DNA of 33,533 nucleotides from an uncultured Eubacteriales bacterium (GTDB lineage Bacteria; Bacillota; Clostridia; Christensenellales; Aristaeellaceae), in NCBI GenBank assembly GCA_902781095.1, contig CACZHW010000003.1:1-33533 (forward strand), written 5' to 3'. Position 1 is the stretch's first letter. Every line of letters begins with the position of its first letter. A program made the position numbers and the translations under genes. The notes under the pieces are model-generated. The model saw nothing but the letters and a program-made list of their open reading frames with translations, searched no databases and had not been told where the DNA came from. Of the stretch, positions 14,865 through 21,522 are shown one piece after another.

Positions 14865-15096
14865 GCTGAAGGGCATTGCGTCCAGCCTGCAGATTGGCGT
14901 TGCGCTGACAGAAGCTTCGCAACGGAACGGCACTATTGATTTGACGGCTGTGCCCGCGATCTGTCAGGCGGAGAAGGATGCCTTCCTTCTGATTCAAAAG
15001 ATGATAGCCGAGATAGAACCTGAGGTAGTAACCCAGGATGCAGAGGAGATTAAGGATGAAGTCGCCGATAACGTTGACGCAAGCGTTCCCGTTTGA
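14839..15096 (+). CDS. Small helical hypothetical phage protein
   Basis: An 85-residue protein (MNPILMLNKLKGIASSLQIG, VPAICQAEKDAFLLIQKMIA), predicted mostly helical, with an acidic C-terminal tail (QDAEEIKDEVADNVDAS). The ATG at 14839 is preferred; a GTG at 14827 is an alternative. It overlaps the preceding gene by 26 and the next by 41 bases, the dense packing typical of phage early genes. Function unknown. Confidence 0.55.
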   Translation: MNPILMLNKLKGIASSLQIGVALTEASQRNGTIDLTAVPAICQAEKDAFLLIQKMIAEIEPEVVTQDAEEIKDEVADNVDASVPV

Positions 15097-15286
15097 GAAT
15101 GACCAGTATGAAGGAGTCGAACTCCACTGGATCGGGGAGATGGGCTTCGGACAATATACAATCTATAGACCAGTTAAAGATGATAAAACAGATAATACAT
15201 GGTACGTCTACACGGAGCATATGAGTAAAAGCTGGCTCCCCGATTTGCTGGAGCAGTGGGTTGAGCAAATGGAGGTAACCGGATGA
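15056..15286 (+). CDS. Small hypothetical phage protein
   Basis: A 76-residue protein (MKSPITLTQAFPFENDQYEG, then HWIGEMGFGQYTIYRP and TEHMSKSWLPDLLEQWVEQM) with a beta-rich first half and a C-terminal helix. ATG 15056 follows GAGGAGATTAAGG, the best ribosome site in this group. Its stop overlaps the next start (ATGA). Function unknown. Confidence 0.6.
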   Translation: MKSPITLTQAFPFENDQYEGVELHWIGEMGFGQYTIYRPVKDDKTDNTWYVYTEHMSKSWLPDLLEQWVEQMEVTG

Positions 15287-15453
15287 AGGAATGGATTTGG
15301 AAGAATCATAATTTGATACTGGCAATCTTGTGGATTGTAGTTGTTATCCTGCATATGGTCGGCAGTCCGCAGGTAAGAAGAGATGCATTGTTTTGCCTCT
15401 GGGGCATGCTGATATGGGCAAACTTCTCTGTCTGGTTTTTGAATAAGGTATAA
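15283..15453 (+). CDS. Small two-helix membrane protein
   Basis: A 56-residue protein, MKEWIWKNHN followed by the helix LILAILWIVVVILHMVG, a short basic loop (SPQVRRDA), and a second helix LFCLWGMLIWANFSVWFL. Two membrane helices and a very small size recall holin-like or phage membrane proteins, but that is only inference. The ATG overlaps the previous stop; GGAGGTAACCGG is the ribosome site. It is the last gene of the rightward set 13359-15453. Confidence 0.6.
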   Translation: MKEWIWKNHNLILAILWIVVVILHMVGSPQVRRDALFCLWGMLIWANFSVWFLNKV

Positions 15454-15490
15454 GGCCGAAAGGCTTTATATAGATGATGGTTGTCTTCAA

Positions 15491-15520
15491 AATAAAAAGC
15501 GCCATCCACAAGGACGGCGC
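15491..15520 (-). terminator. Leftward terminator of mini-unit c
   Basis: On the minus strand GCGCCGTCC and GGATGGCGC pair (one internal mismatch) around TTGT, followed by TTTTTATTTT. It lies just after the gene ending at 15530. Confidence 0.8.
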
Positions 15521-15529
15521 AACGACAAA

Positions 15530-15721
15530 CTAGTAGCTCTTGGGTCTGCGGTATTGCTTGCATTCTGGGGCAAACAACCATTTCAGGTGGTCTTTGAGAA
15601 CTAGTTTTCCCATACCGATAAGCAGGCGTACTTCGGGTGGTGCGCCGGATTTAGTCAAAACGTACTCCGTTATCAACTAACTTATCGAGGGCAGCCATCG
15701 TTTTATCTTCTCCATAGTCAT
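15530..15721 (-). pseudogene. Mini-unit c: small phage protein gene with TAG at codon 15
   Basis: From ATG 15721 (GAAAGGATGAT upstream) the frame reads MTMEKIKRWLPSIS, TAG (15677-15679), LITEYVLTKSGAPPEVRLLI, GMGKLVLKDHLKWLFAPECK, QYRRPKSY, then TAG at 15530, 63 codons in all. The part after the first TAG could alternatively begin at a TTG (15658) preceded by CGGAG, giving a 42-residue protein. A leftward promoter and terminator bracket the gene. Function unknown. Confidence 0.45.
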
Positions 15722-15785
15722 ATCATCCTTTCTATTGACGAACGGGAGAAAGGACTCCTGTTAGAGGAAGACTGCGGCCGAGTCC

Positions 15786-15814
15786 ATTCTAACATATGGT
15801 TATGGAGAAGTAAA
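15786..15814 (-). promoter_or_regulatory. Leftward promoter of mini-unit c
   Basis: On the minus strand TTTACT (15809-15814), 17 bases, TAGAAT (15786-15791), with TG one base before the -10 (extended -10). It sits 8 bases downstream of the terminator of the preceding mini-unit. Confidence 0.55.
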
Positions 15815-15821
15815 CTTTAAG

Positions 15822-15843
15822 ACGCCGCCCGTAAGAGCGACGT
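15822..15843 (-). terminator. Leftward terminator-like hairpin of mini-unit b
   Basis: On the minus strand ACGTCGCTC pairs with GGGCGGCGT (with G-T wobbles) around TTAC, followed by CTTAAAGTTTA. The wobble pairs make the stem stable only on the minus strand. Confidence 0.6.
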
Positions 15844-15852
15844 TAGTGCCGA

Positions 15853-15999
15853 TCAGTCGAGGAAGATGGTAACTTCCCATTCGATCAGGTCGGCGAGAAA
15901 GGTGATTGCACCAACCCAGCCAGGGAGTAGGCCAAGCATTGTTCCTGCACTGAGGAGCAATAGGGCGGTTGCAATCTATGCGCGTCTGTTCTACTTCAT
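15853..15999 (-). pseudogene. Mini-unit b: small membrane protein gene with TAG at codons 3 and 8
   Basis: GGAGG lies 5 bases before ATG 15999. The frame reads MK, TAG (15991-15993), NRRA, TAG (15976-15978), then IATALLLLSAGTMLGLLPGW and VGAITFLADLIEWEVTIFLD to TGA at 15853. The hydrophobic helix and clean stop before a terminator are convincing coding features, and no other start precedes the helix. The helix region resembles the product of mini-unit a. If both TAG were Gln the start would read MKQNRRAQIAT. As written the gene cannot give a full product in a standard-code host. Confidence 0.5.
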
Positions 16000-16094
16000 A
16001 AGTCCTCCGTAACATGTCCATTGGGTAGTGGGTGACGGTGCTTACGGGTTGAAGTAGGATGGACGCATGTAGAGTTTATCACAAAGCTCTACAA

Positions 16095-16125
16095 AAAGGA
16101 AGAACGCCGTCTTTACAGACGACGC
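16095..16125 (-). terminator. Leftward terminator of mini-unit a
   Basis: On the minus strand GCGTCGTC pairs with GACGGCGT around TGTAAA, followed by TCTTCCTTTTT. The stop codon of mini-unit a lies in the loop. Confidence 0.75.
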
Positions 16126-16268
16126 TCACGGCACTGTTTCCCATGCAACCAATCTAGGAAACACAATGTGCCCGCCGATAATGCCAGCCACTTTGGGATG
16201 TTTAGGAACAGAGCCGCAAAGCTTATAAGGTTGGCAATATCGACTACCTAGGTGTACAGCTTCTTCAG
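16113..16268 (-). pseudogene. Mini-unit a: small membrane protein frame with early TAG and no standard start
   Basis: The frame LKKLYT, TAG (16248-16250), VVDIANLISFAALFLNIPKW, LALSAGTLCFLDWLHG, KQCRERRL ends at TAA 16113. It encodes one or two hydrophobic helices with a basic tail. The first possible start is CTG 16268 with no ribosome site; a promoter -10 box ends only 18 bases before it. It may be leaderless, or the start codon may have mutated. The helix region resembles mini-unit b (IPKWLAL..GTLCFLDWL against LPGWVGA..FLADLIEW). Another frame of the same DNA is also open but looks less protein-like. Confidence 0.4.
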
Positions 16269-16285
16269 ATGAGGTTGTACACCTA
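16249..16285. repeat. 10-bp inverted repeat at the leftward transcription start
   Basis: TAGGTGTACA (16249-16258) and TGTACACCTA (16276-16285) are perfect inverted repeats 17 bases apart. The right arm lies at the expected start site of the leftward promoter. It could be a repressor operator, or a hairpin at the 5' end of the transcript. Confidence 0.6.
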
Positions 16286-16286
16286 A

Positions 16287-16314
16287 ATTTTATTATGCGC
16301 TTTGAAAATGTCAA
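16287..16314 (-). promoter_or_regulatory. Leftward promoter of mini-unit a
   Basis: On the minus strand TTGACA (16309-16314), 16 bases, TAAAAT (16287-16292). It lies back to back with the integrase promoter. Confidence 0.7.
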
Positions 16315-16318
16315 GACT

Positions 16319-16346
16319 TTTACAGAGGGGCTGATTATGGTATGAT
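16319..16346 (+). promoter_or_regulatory. Integrase promoter
   Basis: TTTACA (16319-16324), 16 bases, TATGAT (16341-16346), 70 bases before the integrase ATG. Only 4 bases separate its -35 box from that of the divergent leftward promoter, so the two probably compete for polymerase or share a regulator. Confidence 0.6.
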
Positions 16347-16415
16347 GACTTTAGACGAACAGATCTTTGACATCTTCATACATGATAACCTCGTCATGCT
16401 GAAAGGAGATTCAGT

Positions 16416-17390
16416 ATGACCAGTACAATCACCATCAACGGCATAGAGATACCGGTGCCGCAGGAATTGATTGCCGCTATGCTCATGGGTCAGCAGAAGG
16501 AAACACCGCTGTTTGCAGACTACGCCAAGACATGGTTCGAGCGATACAAAAGGCCGAAGCTCAGAGAGAAAACAAAGCTGCTGTACGAAGGGTTTCTGGA
16601 GAATCACTTGATACCATTCTTCGGTAAGAAGCAGATCGGAGCCATTACGTCAGAAGAGATCCAGTGCTTCTATGATGCGAAGGCCGATCTCTCGCACTCC
16701 ACCACCCGGCAAATGAAGGTGGTGCTCCACCAGATACTGGACTCGGCGATAGAGGATGGATACCGTCAGGATAACCCGACCGAGAGCAAACGGCATGTGT
16801 TGCCGGCCAAGGTAACGACAAGGAATGCGCTGACCGCCGACGAGATCCACGACGTCATCAGGCAGATGGTCAGGCTCAAGCCGCAGGATCTTCTGCTGCT
16901 CAGCCTGCTGATTTATACGGGTGAGCGCAGAGGAGAAGTTCTTGGTCTCCGGTGGGAAGACATTGACTTCAAGAGCAATATGATCTCTGTCAGCCGCGCT
17001 GTAGTTCACATCAGGAACAAGCCGCTCGTTGGAAACCCAAAGTCACAGGCGGGGAAGCGAAAAGTTCCCCTGCTGCCTGAGCTAAAAGAAATCCTCCTGC
17101 GCTATCATAAGGCAGAAGGATATATCATAGGCGACGGCACTGAGCCGATCTCCGAGAAGGCTTTTGACAGGCGGTATGAAAGGATTCGCAGGCAAGTGGA
17201 CCTGCATGGAGCTACACCGCATGTCTTTCGACACACGTTCCTGACGATGGCCTCAGACAAAATAGATCCCAAGACGCTCCAAGCTATCGCCGGACACTCG
17301 ACCTTCTCCCTGACGTTTAACAAGTACGTCCACAAACGAGACGACAAAGTTCAGGAGTCGGCCACCAAGCTCAAGCAACTTTTTGCATAA
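16416..17390 (+). CDS. Tyrosine integrase of the element
   Basis: A 324-residue phage-type tyrosine recombinase. Residues about 30-140 form the SAM-like core-binding domain (FADYAKTWFERYKRPKLREK); the catalytic domain follows. Active-site residues are visible: Arg171 in YTGERRGE, His269 and Arg272 in HVFRH, His294 in AGHS, and Tyr304 in NKYVH. AAGGAGA precedes ATG 16416. The gene ends 53 bases from the right attachment core, the usual place for a tRNA-targeting integrase. It should catalyse recombination at the 14-bp core in tRNA-Arg. No excisionase gene is obvious; one of the small genes could serve. Confidence 0.95.
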   Translation: MTSTITINGIEIPVPQELIAAMLMGQQKETPLFADYAKTWFERYKRPKLREKTKLLYEGFLENHLIPFFGKKQIGAITSEEIQCFYDAKADLSHSTTRQMKVVLHQILDSAIEDGYRQDNPTESKRHVLPAKVTTRNALTADEIHDVIRQMVRLKPQDLLLLSLLIYTGERRGEVLGLRWEDIDFKSNMISVSRAVVHIRNKPLVGNPKSQAGKRKVPLLPELKEILLRYHKAEGYIIGDGTEPISEKAFDRRYERIRRQVDLHGATPHVFRHTFLTMASDKIDPKTLQAIAGHSTFSLTFNKYVHKRDDKVQESATKLKQLFA

Positions 17391-17442
17391 TATCACATGA
17401 TATCCAAAAAATCTAATAATAGCTAGACCGTTTAGGTCGACA

Positions 17443-17456
17443 GATTCGAAGTCAGC
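17443..17456. repeat. Right attachment site (14-bp direct repeat)
   Basis: GATTCGAAGTCAGC, identical to 10651-10664, in the 5' half of the split tRNA and 53 bases after the integrase stop. Confidence 0.85.
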
Positions 17457-17483
17457 CACTCTATCCAACTGAGCTACGGGTGC
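17443..17483 (-). pseudogene. 5' half of a tRNA-Arg(TCG) gene
   Basis: Minus strand from 17483: acceptor GCACCCG, TA, D arm GCTCAGTTGGATAGAGT, anticodon stem-loop GGCTGACTTCGAATC. After the 14-bp core the sequence becomes TGTCGACCTAAACGG, element DNA with no T arm. The missing half is at 10615-10664. Its promoter is still present, so a 5' half transcript running into the element is expected. Confidence 0.88.
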
Positions 17484-17496
17484 GTGGCCAGTATTA

Positions 17497-17524
17497 ATTG
17501 TACCACATCCCGGCACAAAAGCAA
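17497..17524 (-). promoter_or_regulatory. Promoter of the tRNA-Arg 5' half
   Basis: On the minus strand TTGCTT (17519-17524), 16 bases, TACAAT (17497-17502), 13 bases before the first tRNA base. It appears undamaged. Confidence 0.5.
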
Positions 17525-17532
17525 ACCGAATC

Positions 17533-17563
17533 AAGAAAAACTCCGGAGCGCGAACTCCGGAGT
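17533..17563 (-). terminator. Terminator of the iron-type ABC importer operon
   Basis: On the minus strand ACTCCGGAG pairs perfectly with CTCCGGAGT around TTCGCG, followed by TTTTCTTG. It lies 15 bases after the permease stop. Confidence 0.9.
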
Positions 17564-17577
17564 TTTGCGTGGAGAGA

Positions 17578-19281
17578 TCAGACGATGGAGACCTTGCCCT
17601 TGCTGACGCGGAAGAAGATGAGCAGCAACGCGCCGCTGGTCAGCGTCAGGATGGAGGCGAGGGCTGCGCCGGTGCCCACCGAGTTACGCACAATCGCCGT
17701 ATAGCTGGCGACGGTGATCGTGGCCGTCTTGCCGGTATACAGCATGATGGAGGTGGACAGCTCGTTGATACAGGTGACCCAGGAGATGATCGCGCCCGAG
17801 AGGACGCCCGGGAGCATCATGCGGACCGTCACCTTGGCGAAAGTCTTCATGGGCGAGACGCCCAGGTTGATGGAAGCCTCCTCGATGGAGGGATCCATCT
17901 GCATGAGGAAGGCACTGCCCGAGCGGACCGTATACGGCATCTTGCGGATGATCATGGAGATGATGATGATGCTCGCCGTGCCGGTCAGCCGGATGACCGT
18001 CCCGTCCGCCGTGCGGCCCATGTTGTTGAAGGCCACGATGTAGCACAGGCCCAGAACGCTGCCGGGGATGACGTAGGGCGCCATCATCAGCATGTCCAGC
18101 GCGCCGCCCGTCCTGCCGCGGCGCCGCACGATGACGTAGCTCATCAGGATGCCGAGGATGAGGATGAAGACGATTGCCACCGTGGAGAAGACGAAGGAGT
18201 TGCGGATGTTCGTCGTCAGGCTGCGGCCCAGCTCCGCGTAATGCTCCAGCGTAAAGCCCTCGGAGAAGACGAAGTTGGAGTAGTTCGTCTTGACGAAGGA
18301 GCAGAAGACCACGACGGCCTGGGGCAGGAAGGCGATGAGGGTGACGATGGCCACGGGCAGGGTGACCAGGAAGCGCGGAAGGCCGTGATACTCGGCGACT
18401 GCCGGCGGCCGCAGGGCGCTCATCTGGTAGTTCCTGCGGGCGACCCACCACTTCTGGATGAAGAGGATGAGCAGCGAGATGACGACGATGACCATGGAGA
18501 TGGCGCTGGCCAGGTTGGCGTTGCCGCCGGTCTCGCTCAGGTATTCGTCATAGATGAGGACGGGCAGCGTGCGGAAGTTGCCGCCCGCCAGGATGCCCGG
18601 CGTACCGAAGTCGGCGAGCGCCGTCATAAAGACCATCAGCGCGCCGGCGGCGATGCTGGGCATGACGACGGGCACGGTGACCGTCAGCATGCGGCGGAGC
18701 TTGCCGGAACCCAGGTTCTCCGCGCATTCCTCCACGGAGCGGTCGATGGAACCCATCGCACCGGACACGTAGAGGTAGACGTATGGGAAAAGCTTGAGGG
18801 TGAAGACCGCGCAGCAGCCGCCCAGCCCGTAGATGGACGGCATATCAAAGCCGAAGAGATTGGAGGCCCACTGCGTGACGATGCCCGCGTTGCCGAAGAG
18901 GATGACCCAGCTGTAGGCGCCCAGGAAGGGCGGGCACATGAGGGAGAGGATGATGAGCACGTGCCACACCGTCTTGCCCCAGATGTTGAAACGGGTCATC
19001 AGGTAGGCCATGGGAACGCCGATCAGCACGGAGAAGATCGTCGGGATGAGGCTGATCTGCAGGCTGTTGCCCAAAGCGGAGTTGTAGTACTTGCGGGTAA
19101 AGAAGCGCTGGAAGTTGTACAGCGTGAATCCCTCCGCCTTGGAGGAGAAGAAGCTGTTGTAAATCAGCGTGGAGAAGGGGTAAACGAGGAAGAGCAGGAA
19201 GACCACGAAGATGACGGTCTTGACCCAGAACCAGAAATCGGTGTAGAAAGGCGTCCCGCTCTTCTGACGGCCTTTCAGCAT
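17578..19281 (-). CDS. Fused two-domain ABC importer permease (FbpB/iron type)
   Basis: A 567-residue permease with two homologous sets of about six helices, roughly residues 10-265 and 300-560. Each has a cytoplasmic coupling (EAA) loop: EECAENLGSGKLRRMLTVTV in the first half and EEASINLGVSPMKTFAKVTV in the second. This fused layout is characteristic of ferric-iron and related importers (FbpB, AfuB). The gene overlaps the ATPase gene by 7 bases and belongs with the binding protein at 20444. Ferric iron is the default substrate of the family; phosphonate or thiamine relatives have similar layouts, so the substrate is not certain. Confidence 0.9.
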   Translation of the reverse strand: MLKGRQKSGTPFYTDFWFWVKTVIFVVFLLFLVYPFSTLIYNSFFSSKAEGFTLYNFQRFFTRKYYNSALGNSLQISLIPTIFSVLIGVPMAYLMTRFNIWGKTVWHVLIILSLMCPPFLGAYSWVILFGNAGIVTQWASNLFGFDMPSIYGLGGCCAVFTLKLFPYVYLYVSGAMGSIDRSVEECAENLGSGKLRRMLTVTVPVVMPSIAAGALMVFMTALADFGTPGILAGGNFRTLPVLIYDEYLSETGGNANLASAISMVIVVISLLILFIQKWWVARRNYQMSALRPPAVAEYHGLPRFLVTLPVAIVTLIAFLPQAVVVFCSFVKTNYSNFVFSEGFTLEHYAELGRSLTTNIRNSFVFSTVAIVFILILGILMSYVIVRRRGRTGGALDMLMMAPYVIPGSVLGLCYIVAFNNMGRTADGTVIRLTGTASIIIISMIIRKMPYTVRSGSAFLMQMDPSIEEASINLGVSPMKTFAKVTVRMMLPGVLSGAIISWVTCINELSTSIMLYTGKTATITVASYTAIVRNSVGTGAALASILTLTSGALLLIFFRVSKGKVSIV

Positions 19282-20348
19282 GAGAGCACCTCCTGGCTGT
19301 CTTTCTTGTACAGGCTGACCTGCCTGGGATTGAAGTCCACAAAGACGTTTTCACCCACGGCGCGGGTGCTGTCCGTATCCTTCGTGTACTCGTTGAGCTC
19401 GATCACCTGGTCGTTCTCCAGGCGGATTTCGTACTGGACGAAGTCGCCGAGGAAGAGGGCGAGGGTGATGACGCCCGGAATGCCCTTGTCCGAGAGGAAG
19501 AGCTGCTCCGGCCGTGCGCTCAGGATGGCCGCGCCCTGATACGCCTGGTTGGCGGGCATGGAGATGTGGTACTTGCCCTCGATGGTGACCTCCGCCTTGC
19601 CGCCAGAGGCGTTCACATCGCAGTCGATGAAGTTGGAGACGCCGATGAAGTTGGCGACGAAGGGATTGGCGGGCTTGCGGTAAATCTCCTCCGGCGCGCC
19701 GACCTGCATGATGTTGCCTTCCTTCATGACGGCGATGCGGTCGGAGATGGCCAGCGCCTCCTCCTGGTCGTGGGTGACGTAGACGGTGGTGATGCCCAGG
19801 CGGCGCTGCAGTTTCTTGATGGTCGTGCGCATCTGCACGCGCAGCTTGGCGTCCAGGTTGGAGAGCGGCTCGTCCATCAGCAGAACGCTGGGCTCGATGA
19901 CGAAAGCGCGGGCGAGTGCGACGCGCTGCTGCTGGCCGCCGGAGAGTTCGTTGGGCTTGCGGGTGGCCAGGTGGTCAATCTGCACCATCTTGAGCGCTTC
20001 CATCACGCGGGGGCCGATTTCGGCGTTCGGCACCTTGCGCGCCTTGAGGCCGTAGGCGACGTTGTCCGTGACGTTCAGGTGGGGGAAGATGGCATAGTTC
20101 TGGAAGACCATGCCGATGTCGCGCTTGTGCGCGGGGACGTTGTTGATGACGCTGTCGTCGAAGCGGATTTCGCCGCCGTCTACCGTGTTGAAGCCGGCGA
20201 TCATGCGCAGCAGGGTGGTCTTGCCGCAGCCGGAGGGCCCCAGCAGGGTGAAGAACTCACCGGGCTTGATGGTGAGGCTGATGCCGTTTACGGCCTGGAA
20301 ATCGCCGTAGCGCTTGACAGCCTTGTCGATGATTACAGCATGGCTCAT
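19275..20348 (-). CDS. ABC importer ATPase with C-terminal TOBE region (FbpC/PotA/MalK type)
   Basis: A 357-residue ATPase. Walker A GPSGCGKTT, Q-loop region MVFQNYAIFPHLNV, signature LSGGQQQRVALARA, Walker B LLMDEPLSNLD, and switch His in VTHDQEEA. Residues from about 245 onward form a TOBE-like beta domain (ILSARPEQLFLSDKG), which in this family can bind regulators or substrate. It sits between the binding protein and fused permease genes, so it powers that importer. The neighbouring sugar-type importer lacks its own ATPase, and MalK-like proteins of this type are sometimes shared; that is inference. Confidence 0.93.
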   Translation of the reverse strand: MSHAVIIDKAVKRYGDFQAVNGISLTIKPGEFFTLLGPSGCGKTTLLRMIAGFNTVDGGEIRFDDSVINNVPAHKRDIGMVFQNYAIFPHLNVTDNVAYGLKARKVPNAEIGPRVMEALKMVQIDHLATRKPNELSGGQQQRVALARAFVIEPSVLLMDEPLSNLDAKLRVQMRTTIKKLQRRLGITTVYVTHDQEEALAISDRIAVMKEGNIMQVGAPEEIYRKPANPFVANFIGVSNFIDCDVNASGGKAEVTIEGKYHISMPANQAYQGAAILSARPEQLFLSDKGIPGVITLALFLGDFVQYEIRLENDQVIELNEYTKDTDSTRAVGENVFVDFNPRQVSLYKKDSQEVLSC

Positions 20349-20400
20349 GTGAGAGGTGCCCCTTTCTTTGGAAGCGGACGAAGCCGCCTTTTACTGAAAA

Positions 20401-20425
20401 GGTGCTCCGAGAGCCTCGGAGCACC
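20401..20425 (-). terminator. Strong hairpin between binding-protein and ATPase genes
   Basis: GGTGCTCCGAG (20401-20411) pairs perfectly with CTCGGAGCACC (20415-20425) around three bases, extended by AA/TT. On the minus strand it is followed by TTTTC. In an SBP-first operon such a hairpin typically allows partial readthrough and protects the SBP transcript, giving more binding protein than transporter. Confidence 0.8.
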
Positions 20426-20443
20426 TTATTAACCCGGAGTCGA

Positions 20444-21463
20444 TTACTCGGTGATGACGTCCTGCCACTGCTCGACGATGTCGGCCTTGTTGTTGGCGGC
20501 ATAGTCGAAGTTGTAGGCCATGATCGGGAAGCTGGAAAGCTCCGGCAGTCCCTGCGGCGCAACGTCGGGGCGGATCGGACGGCGGCCGAAGTCGGCGTTC
20601 TGGGCCTTCTGGCACTCTTCGCTGAGGACGAACTCTTCAAAGAGCTGGGCCAGTTCGAGGTTCGGGCAGTCCTTCACGATGGCGACGCCGTCCGGAACAG
20701 CGCTGGTGCCGTCTTCCGGATAGACGATGGCCAGGTGCGCGCCTTCCGCATCGTGCGGATACTGGATGGCAGCCTTCTCGAGCGTGATGCCGATCGGATA
20801 CTCGCCGGAATCCACGTTCTTGTGCGCGCCGGAGGAGCCGCTCTGGATGACCAGGTTGTCCTTCATCTGTCGGACGAGATCCCAGCCGGCCTTGTAGTCA
20901 TCGGCTTCCTCGCCGTAGGTCATGAGGATCGTGCACAGCTGCGTGAACGCAGAGCCGGAGGAAGCGGGGTTCGCGAAAGCGATCTTGCCTTCCCACTTGG
21001 GATCGGCCAGGTCCTTCCAGGTCTTCGGGATGTCAGCTTCCGCCACGAGGTCGGTGTTGACGAGGAAGACCATGGGCAGCGGGGATTCGCCGATCCAGTA
21101 GCCCTCGGGATCGACCAGGCTGGCGTCCAGCATGTCGTAGCAGCTGGGCTTGTAGGCCTGGAAGTAGTCCTTGTAAGCCGCGAGGCTGTCAGCGCCGCCG
21201 CCCCAGAGCACGTCAGCCATGGGGGCAGCCGCCTCGGCCGCGATACGGTTGAGCAGGTTGCCGGTGCCGTCGGCGACGACCTCGACCTTGACGTTCGGAT
21301 ACTTCGCCTCGAAGGCGGCGACGCCGGCGTTCAGCGGATCGGCGTCATGCGGGGAGTAAACGGTCAGGCTGCCGGAATACTCTTCCGGGGCCTTCTCGGC
21401 AACGGCGGAAACCAGCGCGAGCGCCAGGACTGCCGCCAGCAGGATGGAAAGGAACTTCTTCAT
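20444..21463 (-). CDS. Solute-binding protein of the iron-type importer (AfuA/FbpA family)
   Basis: A 339-residue exported binding protein. The signal peptide MKKFLSILLAAVLALALVSAVAE looks cleavable after AVA and has no lipobox Cys. The mature protein begins like family members (SGSLTVYSPHDADPLNAGVA AFEAK), with APMADVLWGGGADSL and WIGESPLPMVFLVNTDLVAE downstream. The family binds ferric iron directly or through anions; relatives carry phosphonates or sugar phosphates. ATG 21463 is preceded by AAAGGAGG; an upstream in-frame start at 21496 lacks this. First gene of the operon with ATPase and fused permease. Confidence 0.9.
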   Translation of the reverse strand: MKKFLSILLAAVLALALVSAVAEKAPEEYSGSLTVYSPHDADPLNAGVAAFEAKYPNVKVEVVADGTGNLLNRIAAEAAAPMADVLWGGGADSLAAYKDYFQAYKPSCYDMLDASLVDPEGYWIGESPLPMVFLVNTDLVAEADIPKTWKDLADPKWEGKIAFANPASSGSAFTQLCTILMTYGEEADDYKAGWDLVRQMKDNLVIQSGSSGAHKNVDSGEYPIGITLEKAAIQYPHDAEGAHLAIVYPEDGTSAVPDGVAIVKDCPNLELAQLFEEFVLSEECQKAQNADFGRRPIRPDVAPQGLPELSSFPIMAYNFDYAANNKADIVEQWQDVITE

Positions 21464-21522
21464 GGAAAGACCTCCTTTGTATTTGTCGTCCGGCACGAAC
21501 CGCCGGAACGATTTCTGTGTGA

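Larger units (their letters stand above)
10651..17456. mobile_element. Decayed prophage-like integrative element in tRNA-Arg
   Basis: About 6.8 kb bounded by 14-bp direct repeats in the anticodon arm of tRNA-Arg(TCG), with a tyrosine integrase gene ending 53 bases from the right repeat. Contents are phage-like: tail tape measure fragments, a tail-type protein, many overlapping small genes, a metallophosphoesterase, and no replication, packaging or portal genes. Composition is more AT-rich than the chromosomal genes on either side. Large deletions and several in-frame stop codons show decay. The integrase frame is intact, so the element may still be excisable. Confidence 0.85.

Noticed and set aside
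15677..15725. Alternative frame in mini-unit c reading MAALDKLVDNGVRFD
   Set aside because: It looks protein-like but is very short, has no ribosome site and does not connect to the downstream coding part. The frame from ATG 15721 does.
10704..16268. Firm claim that the element uses an alternative genetic code (TAG = Gln)
   Set aside because: The small gene ending at 15530 appears to stop at TAG just before a terminator, no suppressor tRNA is visible in the window, and the number of TAG codons per gene is low for a recoded phage. Kept only as one hypothesis.
16126..16314. Open minus-strand frame of 62 codons over the leftward promoter
   Set aside because: Its ATG lies inside the -35 box of the promoter, so it cannot be translated from that transcript, and the membrane-protein frame in the same DNA is more convincing.
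17569..19539. Very long plus-strand open frame of over 600 codons opposite the permease gene
   Set aside because: It is a shadow of GC-rich coding sequence. Its translation is low-complexity Asp/His/Arg-rich, and the opposite strand encodes a full ABC permease. The same holds for the long plus-strand frames at 21960-23945, 20402-21550 and 27472-28611.
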